A DNA stretch of 64,000 nt from Lathyrus oleraceus (lineage: Eukaryota > Streptophyta > Magnoliopsida > Fabales > Fabaceae), in assembly GCF_024323335.1 (NCBI RefSeq), contig NC_066583.1, positions 413,614,031-413,678,030 on the forward strand, in the 5' to 3' direction. The notes under the pieces were generated by a model. The model worked only from the letters and a program-made list of their open reading frames with translations. It had not been told where the DNA came from and did no database searches. Shown here piece after piece: positions 44,438-58,197 of the stretch. The position numbers and the translations under genes were made by a program. Within the stretch, counting starts at the first letter, position 1, and each line of letters starts with the position of its first letter.

Positions 44438-45903
44438 CTATGGATCCCTAGAAGCTCGGGATGCTGGAAGACGAGATGCACACAGCTTCTTGATCTCTCT
44501 CTCATAAGCAGCTTCCATATCCGCTTTCTCCTTAGCAAGCTGATCATACTTCCTCTTCCAGAACTTGGAAGACTGAGGAAGCAGAGAAGTCCAAGTATCA
44601 TTGGGATCGTCGATCACCTGATGCTCGAGAAACTCAATCAGAGCGTCCTTCTCCTTAAGCTGATGAAGCAACTCTTCTCTTTCACGGATCCAAGCACGTG
44701 AAAGGTCTTCTTCTCTCAATTCCTCTACATCTTGGGTGGGGAGGGTTGAAGGCCCAACCACATCCATAGGTGTAGGTCTCGGATGATCGTACGGCATCAG
44801 ATACACATCAGCTCTCTGTCTGACCCAAGAGGTATATGGCTCCAAAGCAATGCAATTCTTCGGACCTAGCTCATTCCTGGTCTTCTTGCAGATCTTGCGC
44901 CAAGCGCGGACAAATCTGGCTTTCAGGCCTTGGGGATCTTTACCCTCCTGAAAGAACACACCTTCTAACAGAATGTTATGAGGTTTACCTTTAGGGGGAA
45001 CCCAAGCTGACGACGTGCTAAAATGGGATTGTAGCTGATCCCACCGCATGTACCAAGAAGAGGCACATTAGGGAATTCACCACAATAATCAATAATCTGC
45101 ACAGTATCATACACGCGATCATACCAAGAGATATCATCATTAGTGAGAGACATAAGTCTCTGAGACCACCGTAAACATCCCTTGTTCTCCTTGAAAGCAA
45201 CAGTCTGCGGCAAGTGTGAAATAAACCACTTATATAGCAGAGGCAGACAGCATACAATAACCCCTCCACCTTTTGCACTCCTCAAATGCAAAGAGACATA
45301 GGCATCACCCAACAGAGTCGGAACGGGATTAAGAACTGAGAAGATCCTAATGGCATTCACATCCACAAATTTGTCGATGTTAGGGAACAATACCAAACCA
45401 TAGATGAGCAACACAAATAAAGCCTCAAAGGCATCCTCACTCATGGCTTTCCCATAAACAGTAGCTTGAGCGATGAGGAACTCGGAAGGAAGACCCTGAA
45501 TTCCACCTTTGGTAGTCAGGTTAGCTTTAATCAATGCTTCATCTATGTGCAACAAGTCTGCAATCTCTCGAGCAGTCGGAATACTCTCTAGGCCACTGAA
45601 CGGCACCTGATCCAGAATTGGGATCCCAATAAGATGAGAATACTCCTCTAAGGTAGGCAGCAACTGGAAGTCCGGGAAAGAGAAGCAGTGATACAGAGGA
45701 TCATAAAACTGAGCCAGAGTACTCATCAGTCCCTCATCAACCTGAGTAGTCAACAGAGGCAGAAGCTTCCCATAGCGAGCTTTGAAACCCAAGGGATCTA
45801 ATACATAGGATGTCAGATTCCTTAACTCTTTCACATAGGGCTGTCTAAAGTTGTACTTCTTTGTATGCCTTTTCGGTCTTTCCATGTCTGAAAATTTTTG
45901 CAA
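44438..45903 (-). pseudogene. Ogre ORF1 of element A, one frameshift
   Basis: Residues up to RRQLGFPLK read in one frame from 45903. From about 44995 the match to the intact ORF1 of D continues in another frame (GKPHNILLEGVFFQEGKDP) down to 44438. The shift sits in the run of G (plus strand, near 44994-44998) where D has one G fewer, so slippage is the likely cause. Features as in D: FYDPLYHCFSFPDFQLLPTL/EEYSHLIGIP in the N-terminal part and a charged coiled-coil C-terminus (about 60 residues longer than in D). Function unknown; the position between leader and gag is the Ogre hallmark. Confidence 0.85.
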
Positions 45904-46890
45904 ATAAACCCTTTAAGTTCCTTGAAAATTCTCTTTTTTTCTGATGACATGAATGCAAATGAATGCATGAATGCATGAATGCAACAATCACACTCAAGGA
46001 TCAAGCAAGTCACACCAGACAAAGGTCATGGGAAAGCTCATTGTATCCCTAATATCAATCATCCATTTTGGTGGATTTAGGTTTTCACCTGATCAACACC
46101 CAAGTTCCATTGATATTAACGGTACATGAACCGGCTCAATCATCTTTAATATCAATCATCCATTTTGGCGGATTATGGTTTACACCTTATCAACGCCCAA
46201 GTTCCATTGATATTAAGGATATTTGAACGACTCAACCACGAATCAAGGGTTTGCTGAGAGTCACGAGCATGGAGTCTCGGTTAAGAACCACCCAAAGGGA
46301 GTGTACTAGGGTTTAAACCTGCCGAACATGTTCTACCAGAGGTTCCCATAATCATCGTCCCATCTTTCGGATATTATCGGAGAAACGAATACTCGTATTC
46401 CAAAAATATTCTCAAGAGAAACTCTTATGAGTGTAGTATCGCGTAACAATCGCATCAGAACTGACATCTGAACGACCTCCGCACTACGTCCTAAAAATAG
46501 GCCAAGATGGGCTTGGTAAACTACGGTCCTTGGCTTCTAAGGCACATGATTGAAAGAATAATGCCTAACCACAAATAACTTGTGTGACATTATTAATCCA
46601 ACATGACCTCCACCAAGTGAATGGACTCGCAAGTCAACTGGCTAAGGAATACTCCACACCAGTCAACAAGACTACGCCATTCTCCTATCCTAGAGTGCAC
46701 TCGAGTTCGGGTATAGAACTCATCTCACAGAGATCACCAAAGCAAACAACAATTGTATATCAAGCAATTCAAACATTACAAACAATACAGTTATCCCAAA
46801 TTGTACAAAAATATGTCAAATAACAGATAAACAATATCATACAACAAGGGTGAAAAGTAGGCAAAACCCACTGAGGAAGGTCTAATGTCC
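45904..46890 (-). other. Leader of element A, with a 97-bp duplication
   Basis: Non-coding. The block ATATCAATCATCCATTTTGG through CCATTGATATTA occurs twice (about 46050-46118 and 46147-46215, period 97 bp) but once in D. Each copy is a stem-loop. The remainder shares short blocks with the D leader. Confidence 0.75.
46050..46215 (-). other. Duplicated leader stem-loop, element A
   Basis: Copy 1: TAATATCAAT (46050-46059) pairs with ATTGATATTA (46109-46118), 10 of 10. Copy 2: the arm ending at 46056 pairs with the arm beginning at 46206 over 14 of 15 positions. Both loops contain CATCCATTTTGG and CAACxCCCAAGTTCC as in D. Confidence 0.6.
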
Positions 46891-46908
46891 TCCCCAGCAG
46901 AGTTGCCA
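46891..46908 (-). promoter_or_regulatory. Primer-binding site of element A
   Basis: Minus strand TGGCAACTCTGCTGGGGA, one base different from the PBS of C, six bases from the LTR end at 46915. Confidence 0.82.
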
Positions 46909-46914
46909 CTTTTC

Positions 46915-49900
46915 TGTAGCGGTGTATTCATCGCTATATGATTTATTGATTAAACCATAAGCAAAGCATACAAAGAAATCGAGTCGCCACCGCACTTTTA
47001 TTTATCCAAAGGATTGGCTAAATAGCGAACAAAAGCCTAAGAAGTTTTACACGTAGAAAACTAATGAAAAGATCAGAGAATCTGGGTAAGGGATAAATTA
47101 CGCAATGGGAAGGTGTTAGGCACCCAAAACGTCCTAGGTACTCCTAGGGAGCCCTTTTCACACTTGTTGTATAAAAAATGTTTATTTGTTTATGACATAT
47201 TGTGCAAACATGATTGGGATGATGAGAAAAGAATGTACAATTTTATTATTTTTGTGTTTGAACGGATGAACCCGTTGCCTACGTACCTTCCATGAAAGGT
47301 AAGGATCAAAACGCCGTAGTTCGGCTAAAAAATTTCCAAAATATCAGTGGGTTCATTTTAAAACAAGAGCACTAAGGCTTTTCATTACCAATGGGAGAAA
47401 ACTCAACCAATACCAACAATCCACCATGCGAGGATGGCTTCGACATACTAGTGAGGGGTTAACCCTATAATAAGTATGGAAGGCTTACAATCAACTCACT
47501 AAGGATAAGGTAAGATTTACATTAACCACTATGGTAATTGAAACCTATAGCTAATGTATGAAAATTTTAACAAAAATGGACAAAGCCACAAAACAATTGA
47601 ATGGATGAAGTTAATTGATTATGAGTATTCACAAAAGGATGGTCAAAGTATGATTAAGATTCAATTTAGAAAGAAGTGTTATGAAAAGTGAAGTTTGAAA
47701 AGTCAAGGACTTAGTGTCCAGGTTTCTAATTTAAAAACATGAGAATGTTTGCACAATAGTTCAAAGTTTTGAATTAACAATGTGAAAAGGTTTAGGACAA
47801 AGAGGGTATGGGTGAAGGAGTGTAAAACTTCTCAGAAGTTCACCTCTTGAAATCATATAGAAGATGATTCAAGTGTGTCCTTTGGAATGAGGCAACAATG
47901 CAAGTAAGCAAATAAGCAAAGCAAGATGATACCGGAAGCCAATCAATGGACTTACACCAATCTCACAAACAAAGGCGGATACCGGATACCAATCAATGGA
48001 TTTACACCAATCTCCTAAAACAAAACAATGATACCGGATGCCAATAAATGGACTTATACCAATCTCACAAAACAAACACGGATACCGGATACCAATCAAT
48101 GGATTTACTCCAATCTTCTAAAGAAAAACAAAACATGGATGTCAGATGCCAATCTATCTAGACTTATACCAACCTCCAAAGGATGATCATAGGAGTACAA
48201 ATGCCAACAACATGACCTTACAATTGTATCCTCACATGCAACAAACAAAAAGGCACTAAGCTAAGAGGACATAAGTGGCCAATGAAATGGTCTTACACTC
48301 AATCCCTTCAAATCATAGGAACAATGGCCAATGAATGGACTTACTGTTGATTCCTCAATGGGCAAACTCAAACAAATCACAAAGATATGAAATGATGATC
48401 ATGCAATAATGAACAATTAATGATGATAAATTCACCAAGGCAAACGAGCAAGCATGCACAAATGAATCAAGCAATCAATCAAACAAAGTCATTTAGCACA
48501 CACTATATCCAAGCAATTAGGCTCAAGCAAGGGTTAGACTTTAAAGTCAACTGGAATGGGGTAAGTGGTGCTCTTAACCTTAACATTGAGAGTTAAGGTG
48601 AAGCAGATGAGAGGATATGAGGGGTGTGCCTCATTGCTCTTATCCCTGGCCTGGGAGAGCATTGAATGATAGAAGGTGTGGGAGTTCAGAAAGTTGGAAC
48701 TCTCTCCACAAGTTAATGACTCTATAGATCTTGGGTTAAGATCCACAATGCTACAACATGTAATGTGAGCAAAGGGATGACACACAAAATAGTAGGAGAT
48801 GGACTACACATCTCTTCTATCTACCAATTGCCTTATCAAAAGGACTTTTCCTGCTTGGGGACAAAGATAAACAATCACAAACATTGCCTCTTAAGGAGGA
48901 CTTCAGACAGGTGCCTGGCCAAGTAACAGACCAGGTCTTCCAGACTACATGAAGAAGAGATGTTATACCTCAATGCTTAAGCTATCAAGCAAAGCAAAAG
49001 CAAGTTCACAATCAACTATAGCAACTAAGGTACCTGAAATCAATCCAATTCAATCAGTACTCAAGTCACAAAAGTCAAACAGATGAACCAACATTCAACA
49101 GACAATGTACAATCAAACAATCAAGGCTACATTGTGCAAAGCACAAGCTCAACTCAAATGAGCCAAAGCATCCTACAAAACAAGTCAATTTTAGTTCATA
49201 ACAATTAAGCAAACCAACTCAAGCTATGCAAATTGATCTCCTTAAAGCCATATGCTTCTTATCCTGAAAAACAAACTCAAACATGAGAAGTAGACCACTA
49301 GGACAAGGCCTAGGGTCAAAGAAGGAGAAATAAACCAAAACAGAATATGAAAGTTGCTAAGAGTCAAGATTAATCAATCAAGAACAAGATCCAAGTGGTC
49401 TCACATTGAAAGCATCAACCAATTTCATTTCATACACAAATCATGTCAAAGTGTGCAAGTGGGAATCACATTGGAGCAAACAGAGTGAACACAAACATAT
49501 CAAATCAACAATGGCTCAATAAATTCCAAGAAAAATCATGCCTAAACAGAACATATTAGATGAGCAACATACCAAAAATCATGGCATTTGGATAAGTGGA
49601 AGCAGGTCAATTAAAATCAACAAGTCAAGGTATGCAAAAACAAGCTCAAACAAGGCCACAAATTGATGCATCATCTTCACACAAGCACAAAACAGAATCT
49701 ACACATGATAAATGAATCAAACCAAAGCCATAGCAAACTTCAAAGTGTCTAGAACACATGTGCAAAATTTCAAGTTCATGTGATAAGGCATAAGAATTTC
49801 ACAAATCATCTAAATTCAACACTCAACAAAAGTCCAATCTTGACCAATCAGAAAAGAAAATCTCAAATAAATTGGAAATGAATCTAAAAAATCCACAAAA

Positions 49901-52397
49901 AATCATGATCAAACTTAGCATCCAGAAGAATCAACATGCAAAAAGAATCAGATTAATTGAAGTTCATATGGCATGGTAAATAAAATCAGCAAATTGGACA
50001 AGAAATGGTGTGACACACATTGTCACACCTCCAATGATCATATCATATCTCACAAACCAGAAATGCAAAAATAGCAAACTCAAAGCCAAAATGCTCATCA
50101 AAGTGTCTAGATTAAGCATGTAAATTTTCAGCTTCATTAGATCAAACATCATGATTTCATAAAAGAAATGGCAAGCAATGTGCAATGAATGACATGCAAG
50201 AACAAACCCTAGGCTAAAACAATTTCAACCGAGCACAAATTCTGGAAAAATATCCAAAAAAAATTAGACATTACAAGGAACATTGCACAAAAAATCTCAT
50301 GTGAATTGAATCAGTATTTTTAGAGTTATGAATTTTTGAATGGAAAGAAAAATTAAAATCATATGAAAGACATAGCATGAACAAGTATGGCATAAGTGAA
50401 GAAAATACAAAAAGCCAAAATGTAAAACGCTTGGGTCTGGAATCGAACCGCGTGTGCGTTTGAAAATGGCGCCATGTCAAAACGCTGGCCAACCAGCGGT
50501 CGACACATGGACCAACGCATGGCGCAGAAACACGAATTCACATGCAAACACGGCCAGGAATGGATCAAAACGAATCTGGAAATAGAAACCCTAATGTTCT
50601 TCACGTGTTCATCATGTTCATCATCATCATGATCCAACGTGCACAGAAATTTACAAAACATATATCATTGAACTCGTCATTCAACACACATCACATATCC
50701 AGCATCAATTTGACCTAAATCTAACCATATCAAACGGATCGAGCAAAAACAAGTTTCAACATCCAAACTTCAAATCATGATAACTAACTCAAAACAGCAT
50801 GAAAATCCACGATCTAAAGTTCAACATAATAAGCAATGGAGGATCTACAAGATGCACATCATAATTACATGAATTAGAGCGATCGAATTCTAACCTCTAT
50901 GAAGATGCAGAGTTGGATTCGCTTGATTCAAGGCCTGGCAGTGTGAAACAGATACTCTATGTTGCTTGGAGAGGTGAATGGATGCAATAAAGTAGCTCAA
51001 CAATGCTTGATTTTGATGAAATCTCCAACTGCCATGGGAATGCTCAAGCTTCAACAGTCACAATTCTTCAAGAATTCTTCACAATCTTGCTTCAACAGAT
51101 CTTCACAATGTTGGTAAATGATGAATAGATCGAAAAGCCAGCAAAAGAAATGAAGGAAAATGAAGAAAAAAGTTGAGAGAATTTGAGATGAAAACTTTTG
51201 GATCTGAAATTGTGAAGTCTTTTCTTTGATTTTCTGTTATGATTAGCACTTTATACCCACTGCTAATGATGCTGATTAAACATGTTTAGCCAAAAACCCA
51301 AGGATTAGTGAAATGGAATGATTTATGCAATTTGGCCAAAATACCCTCATGCACATGCTAGGCAATGGAACAACGTGAATTGCACTTGAAACAAGTCTTA
51401 AAATCTGTTTTGAGGCAAATGGAATTGGTTTGAAATGAAAATAATGCACACTTTTCAAATTCACCTTTTCCCACCAAAATTCAAAATGAAATCAAGTGAA
51501 AAATGCACTTTTTTGTGTGATGCGTTTTAATGAAATGTGATGCATGATTATGATAGTAGAGATCAAGAGAAAATTGCTCCAAAAAGAACCACATGAATTG
51601 GCCTTTTGGTGCAAAAGTTATGCCTTGTTGAAGTTCAAATTTCCTTGACAATGATTTGATCATAACTTGCCAACCACAAATGAGAAATGGATGTTCTTGG
51701 ACTTTTTGGAAAGGTGAGAGCAAGATCTTCAACTTTCATGTTGGGAAAATTTTCATTTGAAGCTTGCTTGATGATGTAAGTTTGAGGAGAAGACCTTTCC
51801 ATTTTTGGCAGTTTGAAATTACAGGTCACTTACTATTTTTGGAAACTTTTCACCTGACCTCAAATTCTTCCATGTTGATATTTGACATGTTAATTGAGAC
51901 TTGTATGGACATGAATGAGGTCTCTCTAACCATCTCCCACCTTCAAATCCATGATTGAATGCACAGTTGACTTGTGTTGACTTTTCTAGGGTTTCAGTTG
52001 ACTTAGCTATGCTCTGATGAAATCCAAGCCTCTACCACTTGAGATCTTGATTCAAAATGATGTCATGGTTTATATGAACTCTTGTAAATGATCATGGTGC
52101 CCAAATTCTTCAGAATGGTCACCATCTATGGCTCAATGAATGCCTTTGACTGGTTTGACCTAATGTTGCTTCATCTGCAAGTAACAAGGTTAGATGACAA
52201 TATTTTTGTACTTTTGGTTAGTAAACAAATGAAAAGCAATGATATACATATGCAAGACATGCTTGGTGATCAAGAACCACACTCAAAAGATAACCCACCC
52301 ACAGGGAAGGAGGCAAAGTGTACAATGATCCTTGAGGCAATGATATGATATGACATGATGCCAAGAGGGATCTTAGGGACAAAATTGGGGTCTTACA
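46915..52397 (-). repeat. 5' LTR of element A (5,483 bp)
   Basis: Partner of 26770-32255. Hairpin 47133-47148, TATA box 51249-51255. Near 50480 it lacks 23 bp containing the palindrome kept in the 3' LTR. Near 50070 it has 20 bp (around AGCAAACTCAAAGCC) missing from the 3' LTR. The TSD GGTAC follows at 52398. Confidence 0.95.
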
Positions 52398-53610
52398 GGT
52401 ACGGGGATAACAAAATCTGACAGGGAGGACATCCGTTACCGGTCAGGGCAAACATATCAAGGATGACTCTCTAAGGGCCGCCAAAAGATATATTCATTAC
52501 CGGTTACCGGGTAAGAATAGACTTGCTGGGGAAAAGTAGGATTTACAACTACCAGTTATTGGGAAGAAGACCAAAGAGAGAGAATATATGTCACTGGTTA
52601 AAGTGAACATATCAAGGATAGACTCAAAGGAAAGAAAATCTGTCATCGGTTAAAATGAACATATCAAGGATTAACTTTCCTGGGAATGTTGAGGAGGATA
52701 TCCGTCATCGGTTAAGATGAACATATCAAGGATAAACGACCTTAACAACAAGTAGTAATTACATCTATCGAATGCTAGATAGAATACCAAAAAGAGAATA
52801 TCCATCACCGGTTAGGATGAACATATCAAGGATAGACTCAAAGGGGAGGAATAGGGATTACATCTATAAATTACTGGATAGAAAACCAAAGAAGAGGATA
52901 TCCGTCACCGATTAAAGTGAACATATCAAGGATAAACTCTGCAAAGGGGAGAAAAAGCATGATTTATAACTACCGGTTACTGGGCAGAAGACCGTAAAGG
53001 ATTAACTCTTTGGGGAACAAAATAGGGATTACAACTACCTATTTACTGGGTAGAATACACAAGACGAGAATATTTGTCACCGGTTAGGATGAACATATCA
53101 AGGATAGACTCAAAGCAGGGGAAGAAAATATTTGTCATCAGTTAGGATGAACATATCAAGGATATACTTCCTGGGAGACGTGAAACGAATCCGCTGGGGA
53201 GAAAAATGGGCTACTTTTGTCGGGTATTGAGCAAGAAGTAACAAACTATAAACTAAGAAGAATATTACCAGTTACTGGGTAATAAACTCTCAGGGGACCA
53301 AAAGCATCTATCTAGCTAAGATCTAGAAAGAAATGGTCAATCAAGACTTAACCCAATAAGAATATAACTCAATGGGAGTGGTTCCATCCAGTTAATCAAC
53401 TGGGGAGGAAGCTGGAATGATAATCATCCACGAGGAAATATCTCAATGGGGAAAGGAGAAAGGTTAGAGTCTTTCTGCTTAGAGGGGGGATGACACTCTA
53501 CAATTGAAAGAGGACAGTCACACCAAACCTGTATGGGGATAAAGTACCTCCATAGCAGAGGATCAGAATCACAAGAAATGTAATAATGCAATAAATGTGA
53601 GTTATATGAG

Positions 53611-53746
<136 letters not shown>

Positions 53747-54584
53747 ATGATTATGCTGACAAAACAATCCCAAAGGATACAAGATGTCACTGGTTTGAAT
53801 CATCGATACAATTCTCGGCCAATCCACTAAAGAGGGAAACAACAGCTGGAGAAAAGATCAAACGTCTCAAGGCTCTACCCTAGCTGGGGAAGGAAGGAGA
53901 AGATTTGATGAGGAAACTGCTATCAACTTTGCAGGGAACTTTAAGTTAATACCATATTAAATGGGAGACAACCCTGCAGGGGATAAACATAAATAGCTGC
54001 TCAGAAACCAGGATGAAATTCCGCCTGGGAATGAATCTGATGACGACTTGTGGGGAATCAAAGTTCTACCAAAACCTGTTGTAATGAAGTGCCTACCATA
54101 CGAGGGAGGACAATCACAAGCTCAGCTAGGGATAACGGTGAGTTAACCGGCTAGGGAAATCAACAAACACCGGATGATTTTGAGGAATCAGCTAGGGATA
54201 ACGATTGCTTAAAACTAACGCTTTTATATGTTTAAGGAAAACATGATTTTGATTAAAATTTTAATTTCAAAAAATGATCATAATAAAATTTAAATCTATT
54301 TGGCTGAATTAAATAAGAGTAAAAACAATTAGACAAAAGCTAAACTTTATTTAATAGAATGGTAGTCTGTAAATGACAAGACTTCATAGATCCTTACAAA
54401 AGTTTGAAAAATGATAATTTACATGGAAAAGGGCTACATTGAATACAATGATCACTTAATCCTTCTACCGTCTCTTGATATCCATTGTGCTCTCGACTGC
54501 TGCTGGGGATCAGAATCCGACAATGTGCTCAAGAATGTCTTTAAAATCTGAAGATCGGCAGGATGCAATTACTTGCCACGATCC

Positions 54585-54755
54585 CTAATTTTTGCATAAA
54601 TTGCCTCAAGGTGGGATACTCAATTTATCGGGATAAATTTTTCTGTTTTAAGTCTCTAACTTTTGCCTGAATCGCCCTTTCAAGTTTTCAATCCACCGAC
54701 ACGCTCATTTTTGCCTAAGCCTCTCTTTCGGGTTTTCAACTTAGCGAGTCGTTCT
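54585..54755 (-). other. Post-pol hairpin array, element B
   Basis: Stem 1 is ATAAATTG/CAATTTAT (54596-54603/54621-54628), perfect over 8 bp with a 17-base loop, exactly as long as in A but with two base pairs exchanged. Stem 2 is weak. Stem 3 is CTAAG/CTTAG (54715-54719/54740-54744). TTTTTGC and CGGGAT flanks are kept. Confidence 0.7.
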
Positions 54756-54763
54756 TTTCTTTT

Positions 54764-57700
54764 TTAGGCGAAGTATTTCTTGACTGCATCTGCATTCACA
54801 GGAGGAGTGAACTCTTCACCATCCATGTTGTAAGAATCAAAGCACCACCTGAAAAGTCTCTCCTGACAACATATAGCGTTCATAATTAGGAGTCTATTTG
54901 CCCAAAGCATTTGGTTTGAAAGATAGAATCTTCTTGAGCACAAGGTCACCTTTCCTGAATACACGAGGCCTAACATTCTTGTCAAAAGCTTTCTTCATTC
55001 TCTTCTGGTATAACTGACCATGACACATGGCGGTCAACCTCTTCTCTTCAATTAAATTCAACTGATCATACCTAGTCTGACACCATTCAACCTCAATCAA
55101 CTTGGCTTCCATCAACATACGCAGTGATGGGATCTCAACCTCTACGGGGAGCACAACTTCCATGCCATATACAAGAGAGAAAGGGGTTGCCCTTGTTGAA
55201 GTGCGGATGGATGTACGATACTCGTGCCAAGCAAATGGGAGCATCTAATGCCAATCCTTATACGTCACAACCATCTTCTAGATGTTTTTGATGTTCTTAT
55301 TTGCAGCTTCAACAACCCCATTCATCTTATGTCTGTAGGGAGAATAATTATGATATGCAATATTAAAGTCTATGCAAAGAGCTTCCACCATGTTATTATT
55401 CAAGTTTGATCCATTATCAATAATGATCTTACTTGGCACACCATAGCGGCATATAATCTGATTCTTGATAAACCTCACAACAACTTTCTTGGTTACATTC
55501 ACATATGATGCCGCTTCGACCCATTTTGTGAAGTAGTCAATAGCCACCAAAATGAAACGATGTCCATTCAAAGCTTTGGGCTCAATCATGCCAATCATAT
55601 CAATTCCCCACATGGAGAAAGGCCATGGGGATGAAATGAAGTTCAACAGTGTCGGAGGAACATGAATCTTATCTGCATATATTTGACACTTGTGGGATTT
55701 CTTCACAAACTTGCAACAGTCAAATTCCATTGTCAGCCAATAGTAACCTGCCCTCAACATCTTCTTATCCATAACATGTCCATTGGAATGAGTACCAAAG
55801 GAACCTTCATGAACTTTAGCCATCAATAGGCCTGCTTCGTGTCTATCCGCACATCTGAGCAGAACCATATCAAAGTTTCTCTTATACAATACATCACCAT
55901 TCAGGTAGAAATTGCCGGCTAATCTTATCAACGTCTTCTTATCTTTCAAAGATGCCCCAGGCGGGTAAATCTGACTTTGGAGGAAACATTTGATAGCATA
56001 ATACCATGGCTTCTCATCTTTGACCCCTTCAATAATGAACACATGAGCTGGCCTATCAAGACGCATCACAGTTAAATTGGGAACCTCATTCCAATATTTC
56101 AATACGATCATTAAAGCCAACGTTGCAAGAGCATCTTCCATTCGGTTTTCATCACGAGGGATATGATGAAACTCAACCTTTGAAAAGAAAGTTGAAATCC
56201 TCCTCGCATAATCTCTATATGGTATCAGACTAGGTTGATTCATCTCCTATTCACCTTTGATCTGATTTACAACCAAAGCTTAATCTCCATAGACATCCCA
56301 ATATTTGATTCTGAGATCAATGGCCTCTTCAAGCCCCATAATCCAAGCTTCATACTCAGCCATATTATTTGTACACTTGAAAGTCAATCTAGCTGTAAAC
56401 GGAAAATGCATGCCTTAAGGAGTAATGATTACTGCTCCAATGCCATTACCATACTGATTAACATCTCCATCAAATACCATGCCCCAACGGGAATCAGGTT
56501 CTGGCCCTTCTTCAAGCAATGGTTCATCACAATCTTTCATTTCCAGGTACAAAATTTGTTCGTTAGGAAAATTATACTGCACTGACTGGTAATCTTCAAT
56601 TGGTTGGTGAGCCAAATGGTCAGCCAAGACACTACCTTTGATCGCTTTCTGAGGTCGGTATTCAACATCATACTCTGATAACAACATCTGCCAATGAGCA
56701 ATCCTCCCAGTTAAAGAAGGCTTCTCAAATATATACTTGATTGGATCCATTTTGGATATCAACCAAGTGGTATGATTCAACATATACTGATGCAGACGCT
56801 TAGCAGCCCAAGCCAATGCGCAACAAGTCTTCTCAAGCGTAGAATACCGAGTCTCACAATCAGTGAATTTCTTACTAAGGTAGTAAATTGCATATTCTTT
56901 CTTTCCAGTTTCATCTTGCTGACCTAGAACACAACCCATACTCTCATCAAGCACAGTCAAATACATGATCAACGGTCTTCCTTCCCCAGGCAGAGACAAA
57001 ATTGGAGGTTCAAGCAAATATTCTTTGATACTGTCAAAAGCTTTCTGGAAATCCTCGGTCCAATCATAAGACCGATCTTTCCGAAGGAGCTTAAATATAG
57101 GCGCACATGTGGCAGTCATGTGTGAAATGAATCTTGAAATATAATTCAAGCGATCGAGAAAACCTCTGACTTGTTTCTCAGTTTTGGGTTTAGGCATCTC
57201 TTGTATTGCTTTGACCTTGGCATGATCAACTTCAATATCTTTCTCGCTGACAATAAAGCCCAACAACTTACCAGAACGAACACCAAATGTAATCTTCTTG
57301 GGATGCAAGCGGAGTTTATACTTCCTTAAACATTGGAATAAACATGTCCCTCTTCATCAATAGATTTAGAAATCATATCATCAACATAGACTTCAATCTC
57401 TCTGTGCATCATATCGTGAAAAAGAGTAGTCATTGGTCTTTAGTAAGTTACACCAACATTCTTTAAACCGAAAGGCATCACTCTATAACAGAATGTTCCC
57501 CAGGGTGTAATGAATGTGGTCTTTTCCATATCTTCGGGTGTCATCTTGATTTGATTATATCCGGAAAATTCGTCCATAAATGAAAAGACTTTAAATTTAG
57601 ATATATTGTCTACCAACATATCAATGTGTGGAAAAGGGAAATCATCTTTCTGACTGGCTTTATTCAAATATATATAATCAACGCACATGTAGACTTTTTC

Positions 57701-58197
57701 ATCCTTCTTCGAAACAGGCACAATATCCCACTGCGGAACTCAGTAGTAACAAGGAAACTAACATCAATCTGCTTTTGCACTTTTTCTTTGATCTTCACTG
57801 CCATATTAGGATGAGTTATCCTTAATTTTTGCTTGACTGGCAGGCATTCTGGCTTCAACGGCAGTTTATGCTCCACAATCTCAGAAGCCAAACCAAGCAT
57901 GTCTTGATAGGACCAAGCAAACATATCTGAATACTCTCAGAGAAGATCAACCAACCCCTTCTTAACATCAGGGCACAGTCGAGACCCAATCTTGACTTCC
58001 TTCACATCATCCTCGGAACCCAAGTTGACTAAATCAATTTTCTCTTCAAATGGCTGAATGGCTTTTTCCTCGTGCTCAAGAAGACGAGACAATTCATCAG
58101 ATACCTCTTCATCGCTTTTCTCCTTAGCCTCGAACATAGGAAATTCAAAATTTGGAGAAGGAGTAGGATCATTGTATTCAATGGGTTTAGAAACCAA
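54764..58197 (-). pseudogene. pol: Pol remnant of element B
   Basis: All domains of A pol can be followed in order: acidic N-terminus (58197-57937), RT (57924-57309, with YVDD still encoded near 57380), classical RNase H (about 56800-56550), second RNase H (about 56500-56110), integrase HHCC and DDE core (about 55830-55300) and the C-terminal module (55244-54764). Many in-frame stops and several frameshifts break it. Examples are a stop at 55275-55280 where A has Gln in IIQKM, a stop at the Trp of GEW before 56243, and a frameshift cluster at 57310-57440. This is clearly older than element A. Confidence 0.9.

Larger units (their letters stand above)
26770..52397 (-). mobile_element. Element A: complete Ogre retrotransposon (25.6 kb)
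   Basis: LTRs at 26770-32255 (5,486 bp) and 46915-52397 (5,483 bp) are flanked by a perfect 5-bp duplication, GGTAC (26765-26769 and 52398-52402). In minus-strand order: 5' LTR, PBS, leader with duplicated stem-loop, ORF1, gag-pro, intron-like gap, pol (RT, two RNases H, integrase), hairpin array, repeat-rich 3' UTR of 4.8 kb, PPT, 3' LTR. About twenty single-base differences in the first ~2.2 kb of the LTRs compared by eye suggest roughly 1% divergence. Each LTR has also lost one short segment the other keeps. Three stops in pol and a frameshift in ORF1 mean this copy needs help in trans to move. Confidence 0.96.
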
